Below, piece after piece: positions 17,882 through 26,717 of a DNA stretch of 47,048 nt. The DNA lies in contig CAKPXF010000019.1 in the NCBI GenBank assembly GCA_934201705.1, forward strand, positions 1 through 47,048, in the 5' to 3' direction. Both the position numbers and the translations under genes were made by a program. The DNA comes from an uncultured Bacilli bacterium. Lineage in GTDB: Bacteria > Bacillota_I > Bacilli_A > RFN20 > CAG-631. Within the stretch, counting starts at the first letter, position 1. Each line of letters opens with the position of its first letter. Under the pieces are notes generated by a model. The model saw only the letters and a program-made list of their open reading frames with translations, was not told where the DNA came from and searched no databases.

Positions 17882-19306
17882 TTATAATTCTTTTGGATAT
17901 TCTAGTGGTTTTAATACCATTCCTTTATTACATTCTTCTTTTATTTGTTCTAATAAGAAAGAAGTTGCATATTGCGGAATGCTTGTAAAAAATGCTCCTT
18001 CGCCAAAGTTTTCTTTAATTATTTTATAACATTTTTTGGCTTTGTAAGAAGTTTTTCCTTCCATGACATTTTTAGAGGCTGCCATCTTACCATTTATAGA
18101 CTTTTCTTCAAGTAAAATAATACCTTCACTATCTTCTATTAAAAAATCTATTTCTAAATGTTCTTGCCCATTTGAAAAATAGCATAATGGGAAATCACAT
18201 TTATTAATCATTGTTGCACATAAGTTTTCATAAATAGCGCCTTTTCTTGAATCTAAACTCTCATTTAAAAAACTTTGTGATGTTTGAATTGGATACATTG
18301 CCATAAGTAAGCCAATATCAGAAATAAATGCCTTAAAGTATGTTCTATCAATATTTGCTTCTAAAGGTTTTTCTATAGCTTTTGCATTAAAGCATCTTAA
18401 AACTAAACCTGCCTTATTTAACCAATCAAATGGCTCTTCAAACTCACTTGCTCTTCCACCTTTTTTAACTAATGAATATTTAAATTTTAAAGTATCAGAT
18501 TCACGAGCTAATTGACTAGGTATGGAATCAAATACTCTATTCAATTTAGCTTGTAAATTATAATCAATTTCTTCTTCATTATTTTCGTTAATAAATCTTC
18601 CAAAATCAGCTCTATAATCTTGAATAAGGCCTTTTAAATAATCTCTTGAGTCTATATAGTTATTTGATTTTAAAAATTTTAAAACAGATCCAGGAAGTCC
18701 ACCTACTATAACATATCTTTTTAGCATTTCCTTATAATAAAAAGCCAATGCTTGTGGGATTTCCTTTTCTTCTTTAACATGCTTTTTTAATAATGTAATG
18801 CTTTCTTCATTAAGGCCATTTGCCCATAAGAATTCTTCAAAATCCATTGATGTCATTTGAATAATTTTTTCATAGCCTGTAGGTATATCTATTTTTTTCT
18901 TTCTCCTAAAATTTAAAACGCCAAGTAAAGATCCTGTTGCAATTACACTAAATCTTTTATCAATAGCAAAGCTTTTTAATGATGTCCTTGCTAATGGACA
19001 ATCACCTATTTCTTCAAATATTAATATTGTTTTATAAGGGACAAAATTATCGTGAGGAAAATAAGGCGATGATTTTTCAATAATTGTATCTACATCTAAA
19101 TTACCTTCGAATATATTTCTTAATTCTTTCTTGTGTCTAAAATCATAAGTAATAACATTTGCATAAAATTCATGAGCAAATTTGTTAACTATATAACTTT
19201 TGCCAACTTGTCTTAACCCATCAATAATTAAGGGAACTTTATCTTGATCATTGTTCCATTTAATTAACTCATTATATATTTTCCTTTTGAAATCATTTTG
19301 TTCCAT
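17882..19306 (-). CDS. AAA ATPase with DUF4143 domain (first copy)
   Basis: A 474-residue cytoplasmic protein of the AAA_14-DUF4143 family. The Walker A motif is GLRQVGKS at residues 30-37, Walker B is TILIFEEIG near 94-102, and ATGSLLG (near 124-130) is the sensor-1 region. The C-terminal part has a PD-(D/E)xK-like core, with EIDFLIE followed by LLEEKS, so the D...ExK residues are present. The cellular role of this family is not established, although members are abundant in gut bacteria and often sit in variable islands. The start is fixed by GGTGAT 3 nt before the ATG. The gene stands alone behind a compact promoter with tandem operators. A second, distant family member lies at 36586. Confidence 0.85.
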   Translation of the reverse strand: MEQNDFKRKIYNELIKWNNDQDKVPLIIDGLRQVGKSYIVNKFAHEFYANVITYDFRHKKELRNIFEGNLDVDTIIEKSSPYFPHDNFVPYKTILIFEEIGDCPLARTSLKSFAIDKRFSVIATGSLLGVLNFRRKKKIDIPTGYEKIIQMTSMDFEEFLWANGLNEESITLLKKHVKEEKEIPQALAFYYKEMLKRYVIVGGLPGSVLKFLKSNNYIDSRDYLKGLIQDYRADFGRFINENNEEEIDYNLQAKLNRVFDSIPSQLARESDTLKFKYSLVKKGGRASEFEEPFDWLNKAGLVLRCFNAKAIEKPLEANIDRTYFKAFISDIGLLMAMYPIQTSQSFLNESLDSRKGAIYENLCATMINKCDFPLCYFSNGQEHLEIDFLIEDSEGIILLEEKSINGKMAASKNVMEGKTSYKAKKCYKIIKENFGEGAFFTSIPQYATSFLLEQIKEECNKGMVLKPLEYPKEL

Positions 19307-19322
19307 ACTATCACCTAATGAT

Positions 19323-19351
19323 ATTTTAGCATTTTCTTCGTAAAATGTAAA
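19323..19351 (-). promoter_or_regulatory. Promoter of the DUF4143 ATPase gene
   Basis: Read on the minus strand, TTTACA and TAAAAT are 17 bp apart, and the -10 is extended (TGC before it). The predicted start is only about 10 nt from the ATG, leaving room for little more than the GGTGAT Shine-Dalgarno. The -35 box is half of an operator-like palindrome. Confidence 0.7.
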
Positions 19352-19399
19352 TAATTACACAAAACGATTTCGCAAAATGTAAATAATTACACAAAACGA
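19342..19399. repeat. Tandem operator-like repeats over the ATPase promoter
   Basis: A 26-bp sequence is perfectly repeated at 19342-19367 and 19374-19399, with a 32-bp period (about three helical turns). Each copy contains TGTAAATAATTACA, whose arms TGTAA and TTACA are inverted. The proximal copy overlaps the -35 box, so repression by a dimer pair is the natural reading. Confidence 0.75.
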
Positions 19400-19533
19400 A
19401 GATTTTGTCGTTTTTATATATAAAATAGTTTAAAAAGGCTTTATAAAAAATAGAGAATAAAATAATGTAACTTGCTTGTTTGTACTAGTGATTTCCCAAG
19501 CTTTTCCCCAAGTATCCAAGCGGAAGATATAGT

Positions 19534-20598
19534 TTAATTTTCTTTGAATTGTTCTTTTATTCTAACAGACCATGCAGCCATATCATAAAAATGTTTATCT
19601 AATTTCTTTAAGTAATTTAACTTTGAATATTTTCCTTGTAATAATTCTTGTTCTTTAATTTTGTCTTTAGAGGATTCATTTTTTAATATGCAGGCGATTA
19701 AGTACATTACTTTAGCAGCAAACTTATATGCTATCTCAGCATTAAATTTTGTTCCTATGAGAAAGTTCGATAATCCTTTTATTCCACATAAATAATCTCT
19801 ATACGATTCCGAATCGATTTTTCCTTTACACATTATTGATACAGCAGCATCAAATGAGTCGAATAAACATTCATTTATACTGATATTCAGTCCACGATAC
19901 TTCAATTCTAATTTAGCAGTTCTTATATAAGAGTCTTTAACATCTTCAAAATTAGTTATTACGTCAAATAAAGATGCTATGTCAAAAAATTGCTTAATTG
20001 TTTCAATTCTTTTGTCAACAAATTTTCCATTATCTTTTTCAACTATTGGTTTGATTCCTATTGTTTTTGGAGCAAACGCAGTAAGTTTGTCGCCAAGAAG
20101 TGACTCGTGATTAGGTGTTTTTACAAAAATTGGCTTGCCATAGGTTTTAATAAAAGAATTTTTGATTTCTTTTTCTAAAATTTTTGAATAGTGGTTTTTT
20201 TCAAAAAGTACATCTAAAAGAATAGAAGCTTCTTTATTATTGTTTATTAAAGATTTATAAAAAAATTTAAAATGGTTTTTAAAAATATTATTTGAATCTT
20301 TTCTAACAACCTCCTCATACCTAATAAATGGGTATGTTTTACTGATTTTAAAAATGTATTGCAATAAATTAGTTCTAGGTTCAACTATTATATCTATATC
20401 TGTTGATAACCTTAAAGGATTTTCTAATAATAAAAGTAATGAACTTCCTCCTTTAAATATGAAATTCATTTCAGATTTTACTAATGCTTCTAGTAATCCA
20501 AATGCATAAATTGTCTATTCAAGAATAATTGGGTCACATTTAAATTCTAATCTTTTATTGTTTATATACTCTTTTGTAAAAATTATTTTATCAAGCAT
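19534..20598 (-). pseudogene. AbiEii-type nucleotidyltransferase toxin, interrupted by amber codon
   Basis: The full frame starts at the ATG that overlaps the antitoxin stop (TAATG) and would give 354 residues. Codon 28 is TAG (20515-20517), in a place where homologous toxins usually read on through a DPIILEKTIYAL-like phrase. The frame otherwise stays open, and a possible internal start is Met44 (20469), without a good Shine-Dalgarno. Downstream, the family motifs are intact: FKGGSSLLL, the paired aspartates in LSTDIDIIV, and LGDKLTAFAP. AbiEii proteins transfer nucleotides and arrest growth in type IV toxin-antitoxin and phage-defence systems. This copy is probably inactive or produced as a shortened form. 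A sequencing error cannot be excluded. Confidence 0.75.
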
Positions 20599-21275
20599 TA
20601 TATTTCCTCTAAGAATTGCATGAATTTATCTTTTACTCTTCTTCTTGAAGCATAAGCCATCATTTTATCTACATCAATATCGTAATTATCTTTTATGCCG
20701 CTAATTACATCTATTTTTCCACGTGTATCTAATTGCATTTTTCCACAATAAGTATCAACTGCTAGCTTTTCAAGTCTGATTTTTCTATCATAGTGTGAAA
20801 CTGGTGCTTTTGAATATAGAGTTTTTACAATAATCAAATCTTCTCTTAAATATGTTGAAATGGTGTCATTGCTTGGATTTAAAAGAACTAGATGATGTTT
20901 TTTAAATTTATCGTTGATTGCAAAGAAAACATAATCAACAAATTCTTTTTCTACTTCAATATAAATAATGTTAGTTGATAAAAGAAGATTAAGCCATTCA
21001 TTAAGCTGCTTATTTTCCCAAATTACAATTTTTAATGCAGGATATAAATTATATAGAAAATTATCAATATCTTTAGTTAGTTGGCTTTGATAAGTGTATG
21101 AATATATTTCTCCTCTTTTAACATATTTCTTTTCTCCGACTCTTACAAGTGAATTCTTTTTGATGTAATTAAAGAATTTCCATTTTATTGCTGTTTTTGA
21201 TATGTTTTGATTGGTAATTTTTAAAATTTTGTAAATATCTTCTTCAGAAATAATTTGCTTTTTAACATTTTCCAT
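20598..21275 (-). CDS. AbiEi-like antitoxin of the AbiE toxin-antitoxin pair (DUF6577-like)
   Basis: A 225-residue cytoplasmic protein with an N-terminal winged-helix region (residues about 1-70, ISEEDIYKILKIT) followed by an alpha/beta domain ending in a basic stretch. It contains the LYSKAPVSHYDRKIRLEKL phrase typical of the antitoxin family that pairs with nucleotidyltransferase toxins. AbiEi proteins repress their own operon by binding inverted repeats and block the toxin. The ATG at 21275 is chosen because GGTGAT lies 4 nt upstream, and a longer frame from 21308 lacks such a site. Its stop overlaps the toxin start by one base, indicating coupled translation. The gene is intact, although the toxin is broken. 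Confidence 0.8.
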   Translation of the reverse strand: MENVKKQIISEEDIYKILKITNQNISKTAIKWKFFNYIKKNSLVRVGEKKYVKRGEIYSYTYQSQLTKDIDNFLYNLYPALKIVIWENKQLNEWLNLLLSTNIIYIEVEKEFVDYVFFAINDKFKKHHLVLLNPSNDTISTYLREDLIIVKTLYSKAPVSHYDRKIRLEKLAVDTYCGKMQLDTRGKIDVISGIKDNYDIDVDKMMAYASRRRVKDKFMQFLEEI

Positions 21276-21299
21276 TATAATCACCAGCCTTACATTTAT

Positions 21300-21305
21300 A
21301 TTATA
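21300..21305 (-). promoter_or_regulatory. -10 box of the AbiE operon
   Basis: A consensus TATAAT is read on the minus strand 24 bp before the antitoxin start. The -35 position is poor (TAGGAA) and touches the edge of the palindrome described separately. Confidence 0.5.
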
Positions 21306-21326
21306 CACAATCTTTAATTAAATTCC

Positions 21327-21368
21327 TACGGATTTGGACACAAATAGTGTAATTTGTCCAATTCCGTA
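21327..21368. promoter_or_regulatory. 42-bp imperfect palindrome, probable AbiEi operator
   Basis: The arms TACGGA-T-TTGGACA and TGTCCAA-T-TCCGTA mirror each other, with a weaker centre (CAAAT/ATTT). It lies directly upstream of the AbiE promoter. AbiEi antitoxins are known to autoregulate through long inverted repeats, which supports this role. Confidence 0.7.
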
Positions 21369-21459
21369 TAGTAAATTTATTGCCTTTACTAGTAATACTA
21401 ATAATTTCAAATAAATATAATTTGATGGTATGCTATTAAAAGTAATTTATAAAAACAAT

Positions 21460-21497
21460 AAAAAGATAGCATTTAAAATGAACAATGCTATCTTTTT
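21460..21497. terminator. Terminator of the GH2 gene
   Basis: A perfect 14-bp stem (AAAAAGATAGCATT with AATGCTATCTTTTT) has T-tracts in both directions. It starts 2 bp beyond the GH2 stop codon and shields the AbiE operon from the GH2 transcript. Confidence 0.85.
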
Positions 21498-21499
21498 AC

Positions 21500-23251
21500 T
21501 TAATTTCTTCTATCTTGAATTTCTTTAATTATTTTAGGATCGATTTTATCAGTTCTATCTATATATAATAATCCATTAACCTCTTGTTGAACATCACTCA
21601 ATTGAGTGAAGCAATAACCATTTGAATAATCAATTCTATTTAAAGCATTAAATAGCCTAGATAATCGTTTAATATAGTCACTATCATCATTTACTCCAAC
21701 TCCATATCCCCAATTTTTCATGCCTTCTGTTGAAATTGAAGTGTTCTTTTCATATGCTGTACCACCAAATTCAGTAAACATAATTGGTTGATTATTGTAT
21801 TTATAACCATCTGCAAAAAGGTTTTTATTTGAATCATCATAGGGCTTTGCTAAAACCTTATTTAAATCCTTAAAGTAGGAATATAATTTATCGCCATCTT
21901 GTTCATAATGATGAATTGTAATAATATCAGAAATAGTATGCTCCCATCCATCATTAGTTATTACAAATCTATATGGGTCATATTCTTTTGTAATATAGTA
22001 AATGTAATTAACCCATTCTTGTAAGACCTTATTATTTAAAATACCTTCAATTCCCCATGATTCATTAAATAGTGTCCATGTAATAATAGAAGGATGATTG
22101 TAGTTTTGCTTGATTATTTTCATGAATTGCTTTTCATATGCTTGTCTTGAAGCTAAAGTGTTTAAGTAAAATGATGGTATCTCTGACCAAATTAGATAGC
22201 CTAAAACATCAGCATAATAAGCAAATCTTTCATCCTCTTGCTTTTCATGCTTTCTACAGCCATTAAAGCCTAATTCCTTCATTTTAACAATATCGTTATA
22301 TAAATCCTTATTTGTTAAAGGAGTTAATGATGATGTTAAATAATAGCCTTGATCTAATACTAATTTTTGATATAATTTCTTACCATTTAAATAAATGAAT
22401 CTATCTTTAACTTGTAGTTCTCTTAAGCCAAAATAACTATTTACAGTATCAATTATTTTTCTTTTATTTATTAATTCAATTTTTAAGTCATATAAAGCAG
22501 GATTATCTAAATCCCATAAATGATATGGCTTTTTAAGTTTTATTTCAACCTTTAAATTATCTTCATTAATTTTACTAATATTACTATTAATTATTTCATT
22601 ATCAAAGTAAATAGTTGACTTTAGTTTCATGTTAATAGCATTAGCTAGACTATATTCTAAATACACCTTTTTATCATTTAAAGAAGGAGTAATTTTAACG
22701 TTTTTAACGAAAGAAAGAGGGGTTTTTTCAAGCCAAACAGATTTATAAATTCCTGTTGTTTCAACATACCAGCAGCCGTGGTTTTTATCTTGCCATCTTT
22801 GCTTGCCACGAATTTTTTGCATATTGAAATCATCTTCACATTTTACTACAATTAAATTGTCACCATTTTTAATAAAATTGGTAATATTAAAGGAAAATCT
22901 ATGGTAGCCACCTTCGTTTTTATCGACAAATTTTCCATTTACATATAGTTTTGTTAAATAATCAGCACCTTCAAAGTGAAGAAAATAATTTTTCTTTTCT
23001 TTTTCAATATTTATAATTTTTTGATACCAAACATTATCACATCTTTTTTCAATATTAACATTTGAAGCTGCACAAAGATATGAAAAAGGAACAACAATGT
23101 CATATTCCTTGTTGAATCCTTTATAATATTTTTTACTTTCACCTATGTTATTATAATCAAATGCAAAATCCCATTTTCCATCTAATAATTGATAAGAATC
23201 TCTAACAAATTGTGGACGAGGGCATTCATTAAAATTAATTTGTTTTCCCAT
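21500..23251 (-). CDS. Glycoside hydrolase family 2 (beta-galactosidase/glucuronidase type)
   Basis: A 583-residue protein without signal peptide, so cytoplasmic. The N-terminal jelly-roll (about 15-180, with LDGKWDFAFD and the ADYLTKLYVNG phrase) and Ig-like domain (about 180-280) lead into the TIM barrel. The acid/base glutamate is in FNESWG near residue 397, and the nucleophile glutamate is in FTEFGG near residue 495, so both catalytic residues are present. The C-terminal domains of long LacZ forms are absent. Family members remove beta-linked galactose, glucuronate, mannose or arabinose, and the exact sugar cannot be told. It is transcribed alone from a near-consensus promoter, and the gene next to it encodes an AraC regulator of the import operon. 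Confidence 0.9.
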   Translation of the reverse strand: MGKQINFNECPRPQFVRDSYQLLDGKWDFAFDYNNIGESKKYYKGFNKEYDIVVPFSYLCAASNVNIEKRCDNVWYQKIINIEKEKKNYFLHFEGADYLTKLYVNGKFVDKNEGGYHRFSFNITNFIKNGDNLIVVKCEDDFNMQKIRGKQRWQDKNHGCWYVETTGIYKSVWLEKTPLSFVKNVKITPSLNDKKVYLEYSLANAINMKLKSTIYFDNEIINSNISKINEDNLKVEIKLKKPYHLWDLDNPALYDLKIELINKRKIIDTVNSYFGLRELQVKDRFIYLNGKKLYQKLVLDQGYYLTSSLTPLTNKDLYNDIVKMKELGFNGCRKHEKQEDERFAYYADVLGYLIWSEIPSFYLNTLASRQAYEKQFMKIIKQNYNHPSIITWTLFNESWGIEGILNNKVLQEWVNYIYYITKEYDPYRFVITNDGWEHTISDIITIHHYEQDGDKLYSYFKDLNKVLAKPYDDSNKNLFADGYKYNNQPIMFTEFGGTAYEKNTSISTEGMKNWGYGVGVNDDSDYIKRLSRLFNALNRIDYSNGYCFTQLSDVQQEVNGLLYIDRTDKIDPKIIKEIQDRRN

Positions 23252-23283
23252 AATAATTATATTTCCTTTCCCAAACTAAAATG

Positions 23284-23313
23284 AATGTTAACATTGAATT
23301 ATTTTATTGTCAA
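23284..23313 (-). promoter_or_regulatory. GH2 promoter with palindromic -10 region
   Basis: On the minus strand a perfect TTGACA is 17 bp from TAACAT, with TGT before the -10. The perfect palindrome AATGTTAACATT (23284-23295) covers the -10 box and may be an operator. Confidence 0.75.
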
Positions 23314-23350
23314 TTGCTTAAAACCTCATAAATATTTTATATATTTATAA

Positions 23351-24139
23351 TTATTTTTTTCTACTATTTAATTCTTCATATTCGTTTTTGGTCATGTTAA
23401 ATTCTTTTTTAAACCATCTATAAAAGTATTCTTCGCTTTCAAAGCCAATAGCTTTAATGATCTCTTTTGTAGACATACTATTTTCAATCATTTCTTTAAC
23501 TCTTAATTTTCTAGCAATAGTTAAATCATTAATTGGAGACACATTAAAAAACTTTTTATACAAATAGTTGAAGCGTGATGGTGAAAAGCCTAATTGATTT
23601 ACAAGTGTTGACACTTCGATATTATCAGGACATTGATACATATTAAGACGCATTTTTTCAAATTTTTCCTTTAAGGTATCATCATAATTTTTTCTAGAAA
23701 TACTTTTATGAGAGATTTTTCTTAATATTTTTACAAATAGTTCAGTTAATAAAGAATCGCTCATCAGTTCATAGCCATTTAAGGCTTCTTTATGCTCTTT
23801 ATACATTTCAGCAATCAATTTGCTGATGTCATCTGACATTCTAGGATATAAAAGAGTGTTCATTGGAAATTTTATTTTTTCAAAAAATGTATCATCATCG
23901 ATAGTAAAATCAACGTAATCATGATTTAAACGACTATTAAATGCTTTAAATGCTTGTGGGAAACGTGGTGCATATAAAATACAACTTCCCGGATTAGCAA
24001 TTATTGTTTCATTATTAATTTTTATTATAACCTTAGAGGTGAAATGAAAGAAAATATATCTATAGCTCCCATCATGCCTATCTATTTCAAAAGGATAATT
24101 CTCAATCGCATTTGATGCAACATATTCGATATTAAACAT
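23351..24139 (-). CDS. AraC-family transcriptional regulator of the sugar-import operon
   Basis: A 262-residue regulator with a cupin-like N-terminal sensor (about 10-100, with ANPGSCILYAPRFPQAF) and two C-terminal helix-turn-helix units (about 165-255, VSTLVNQLGFSPSRFNYLYK and TKEIIKAIGFESEEYFYRWF). The start at 24139 is preferred over the ATG six codons earlier because AAGAGGAGG lies 6 nt before it. The earlier ATG overlaps that Shine-Dalgarno. It is divergent from the seven-gene import and GH43 operon. Two 17-bp direct repeats in the shared intergenic region are candidate binding sites. It is probably an activator responding to an imported oligosaccharide. Confidence 0.88.
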   Translation of the reverse strand: MFNIEYVASNAIENYPFEIDRHDGSYRYIFFHFTSKVIIKINNETIIANPGSCILYAPRFPQAFKAFNSRLNHDYVDFTIDDDTFFEKIKFPMNTLLYPRMSDDISKLIAEMYKEHKEALNGYELMSDSLLTELFVKILRKISHKSISRKNYDDTLKEKFEKMRLNMYQCPDNIEVSTLVNQLGFSPSRFNYLYKKFFNVSPINDLTIARKLRVKEMIENSMSTKEIIKAIGFESEEYFYRWFKKEFNMTKNEYEELNSRKK

Positions 24140-24201
24140 ATAAGTCCTCCTCTTCATGCTAATAAAAATATATCATACTTTTATAAAAAAATATATATTT
24201 T

Positions 24202-24316
24202 CGAAAAAAAGTCATACTATAATTGCACATATTACTTTAAAAAACACTAAAAAGTAAACATTTTTCCATTATTATCCAATTATAAAAAAAATAAACATGC
24301 GAAAAAAAGACATATT
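24202..24316. promoter_or_regulatory. Pair of 17-bp direct repeats, candidate AraC sites
   Basis: CGAAAAAAAGTCATACT (24202-24218) and CGAAAAAAAGACATATT (24300-24316) differ at two positions and have the same orientation, 98 bp apart. One is near each divergent gene. AraC-family proteins typically bind such direct repeats. A TATAAT at about 24356 with a poor -35 fits an activator-dependent promoter. Confidence 0.6.
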
Positions 24317-24405
24317 GTTTTTAAAATTAATCATTAATTTTGAAAAACTATTTATTTATAATTTAAGCAAGAAAAGATTTATGAAAATAACTAAAGGAGT
24401 ATTGT

Positions 24406-25791
24406 ATGAAAAGCAAAAATTATAATGCATTGCTTATGACTATAGTATTAGGCATAACTGGTTGTACAACTAATAATCCAAGTGATGAATCATTTGATTT
24501 ATCAGAAGAATTTACAGAAGATGTAACAATTTCATTTTTTGGCTGGGGTAGTAAGGAAGAGCAAAGTAACTTTCAAAAATTATGTAATGAATTTATGAAG
24601 CAGGAGCCACATATAAATGTGGCTTATTCAGCAACGGATTCATCAACATATATGAACACACTAAAAAATAGGGCAAATTCTCTTCCGGATGTCTTTTATA
24701 TGCCAGATTATGCTTTTATGGAATGGGCAGATTCTAATAGATTATTAGCTATTGATGATTATATGAGTGATGAAGAACTAAGCTCAATGTGGGAAATGTC
24801 AACACAAATGTATCGCTATGATGCAGAAACTTATTCTTTAAATAAAGGAAAGCTATATGGTTTACCAAAGGATTTGGGACCATATACCTTAGTTTATAAT
24901 AAAACATTATTAAGAGAATGCTTAAAGGCTAATGGTAATTATGTTGATGATGAAACATCAATTATTAGCGGTAATAATCCTATGTCATGGAAAGAATTTA
25001 CAGACTATTTAACAAAGGCTAACACACATAGCAGTAATGGTGTTTATCCAATAGGTTATTATGAATTAATGAGTGCTGTTTATTCAAATAATGCTAATTT
25101 CTTTGATGAAAGTGTAAAAAAAGAGCAAATAAGTAGTGATAACTTTATTGAGGCTGTTCAATTTATTGCTGATTTAACTTTAAATGGTTTAGCACCAACA
25201 GCTAATGAACAATCAGAGCAAAACTCTTTCCAACGTTTTATTACTGAAAAATGTATTTTCACATTTATGGGGCCATGGGATATGGCAACATTTTGGAAGG
25301 ATGTACCATTTGAATTTGATATTTGTCCTGTTCCATATGGACCAGCTGAAGGTGCAAAATCAACTACTTGGGTAGGATCAGTAGCTTATTGTATTAATGC
25401 TAAATCAACGCAAAAGAAGGCAGCAGTAAAATTTGCTAAATTTCTTTCATGTTCTTTAAAATCAAGCGAAATGAATTATTTATTAGGCCAAGCAGTTCCA
25501 AATGTAATCTCATATGCTAAGGAACAATTTGTAAAAGGTGTTGGCTATGATGAAAAGCAAGCTTCTGCCCCTAAAAATCGACAATTATTTGTTGATATTA
25601 TTGAAGGTACTAGTAAAATTCAAGGTAAACAAAGAGCAAAGTATTTCTTATATGACAATACATGCTACGATGATTTAGAAAGTAATTTATCATCTGTTTA
25701 TACAGGAAGCAAAACAGCAAGAGAATTCTTAGAAGCATATGCATCAACATTCCAACATGGACTTGATGACTCAAATGATAATTTAAACTAA
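24406..25791 (+). CDS. ABC transporter sugar-binding lipoprotein
   Basis: A 461-residue extracellular solute-binding protein of family 1. The signal peptide ends in the lipobox ITGC with Cys20 as the lipidated residue. After an acidic linker, the fold starts with DVTISFFGWGS and contains the usual GPWDMATFWKDVPFEFDICP-like segment. It should capture oligosaccharides at the cell surface and hand them to the two permeases encoded directly downstream. ATG is supported by AAAGGAG. It is the first gene of a 12-kb operon controlled by the divergent AraC regulator. Confidence 0.93.
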   Translation: MKSKNYNALLMTIVLGITGCTTNNPSDESFDLSEEFTEDVTISFFGWGSKEEQSNFQKLCNEFMKQEPHINVAYSATDSSTYMNTLKNRANSLPDVFYMPDYAFMEWADSNRLLAIDDYMSDEELSSMWEMSTQMYRYDAETYSLNKGKLYGLPKDLGPYTLVYNKTLLRECLKANGNYVDDETSIISGNNPMSWKEFTDYLTKANTHSSNGVYPIGYYELMSAVYSNNANFFDESVKKEQISSDNFIEAVQFIADLTLNGLAPTANEQSEQNSFQRFITEKCIFTFMGPWDMATFWKDVPFEFDICPVPYGPAEGAKSTTWVGSVAYCINAKSTQKKAAVKFAKFLSCSLKSSEMNYLLGQAVPNVISYAKEQFVKGVGYDEKQASAPKNRQLFVDIIEGTSKIQGKQRAKYFLYDNTCYDDLESNLSSVYTGSKTAREFLEAYASTFQHGLDDSNDNLN

Positions 25792-25809
25792 AAAAGAGGC
25801 TTATTTCTT

Positions 25810-26706
25810 ATGACAAGGTCAATTAAGAAAAAATCGTTATTTTTTAAAGAAGAAATTGTTGCATTCTTATTCATCTTAATTCCAATTATTGGCTTTATGA
25901 TTTTTACAGCAATTTCAATGGGGACATCTATTTGGTATAGCTTTAATAAATTTCGTCCAGTAAAGGGTACTATTGAATTTATAGGAATCGATAACTATGT
26001 AAAGATGTTTAAGGATAAAACTTTTTATGAAGCTTGTTTAAATACAATAGTTTTAATGGCAAGCTTACCAATTGGTATGATACTTGGTTTATTGCTTGCT
26101 GTATATTTAAAGGACTTAACACATGGAAGTAAGGTATTAAGGGTAATTTATTATTTACCTGTTGTTACTAGTGCGGTTGCTATTAATCTTGTTTGGAGAT
26201 ATATATTCCAAGCAGAAAGTGGAGCCTTTAATTTAATATTTGGTTTAACAAAAGTTAATAATGGAAAGCCAATCTACTGGCTTGGAACAAATAAATGGTT
26301 AATAAAGGTAGCTGTTATTATTAAAAATATTTGGAGTGGAATTGGCACAACAATGATTTTATATTTAGCAGGCTTAAATAATATTTCTAAAACATATTAT
26401 GAAGCTGCTGAAATAGATGGTGCTAGTAATATTCAAAAATTTTTACATATTACCTTACCATTAATTAAACCAACAACATTCTATTTATTAATCACAGGAA
26501 TTATTGGTGGATTACAATCTTATACTGATGCTGTTGTCTTTGCAGAAGGACATGAGGGCGTAAGAACAATAGTATGGTATATATGGCATTATGGAATTGA
26601 TTCTGGAAACTATGGCTATGCTTCAGCTGTATCAACATTTTTAGGTATTGTTATAATGGTTATAACACTGATCCAGTTTAAGCGTACAAAAATGCTAGAT
26701 ATTTAG
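25810..26706 (+). CDS. ABC sugar permease (MalF/UgpA type)
   Basis: A 298-residue inner-membrane protein with six predicted membrane segments. The EAA loop reads EAAEIDGASNIQKFLHITLP near residue 200 and docks the ATPase. It forms a heterodimer with the next gene product. It starts 18 bp after the binding-protein gene, with AAGAGG upstream. No ATP-binding subunit is encoded in the operon. Confidence 0.93.
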   Translation: MTRSIKKKSLFFKEEIVAFLFILIPIIGFMIFTAISMGTSIWYSFNKFRPVKGTIEFIGIDNYVKMFKDKTFYEACLNTIVLMASLPIGMILGLLLAVYLKDLTHGSKVLRVIYYLPVVTSAVAINLVWRYIFQAESGAFNLIFGLTKVNNGKPIYWLGTNKWLIKVAVIIKNIWSGIGTTMILYLAGLNNISKTYYEAAEIDGASNIQKFLHITLPLIKPTTFYLLITGIIGGLQSYTDAVVFAEGHEGVRTIVWYIWHYGIDSGNYGYASAVSTFLGIVIMVITLIQFKRTKMLDI

Positions 26707-26717
26707 GAGGGCAAAAC

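Noticed and set aside
19534..20469. Intact 311-residue AbiEii toxin starting at Met44
   Set aside because: There is no Shine-Dalgarno before this ATG, and the coupled start with conserved N-terminal sequence lies upstream of the amber codon, so a broken gene is the simpler reading.
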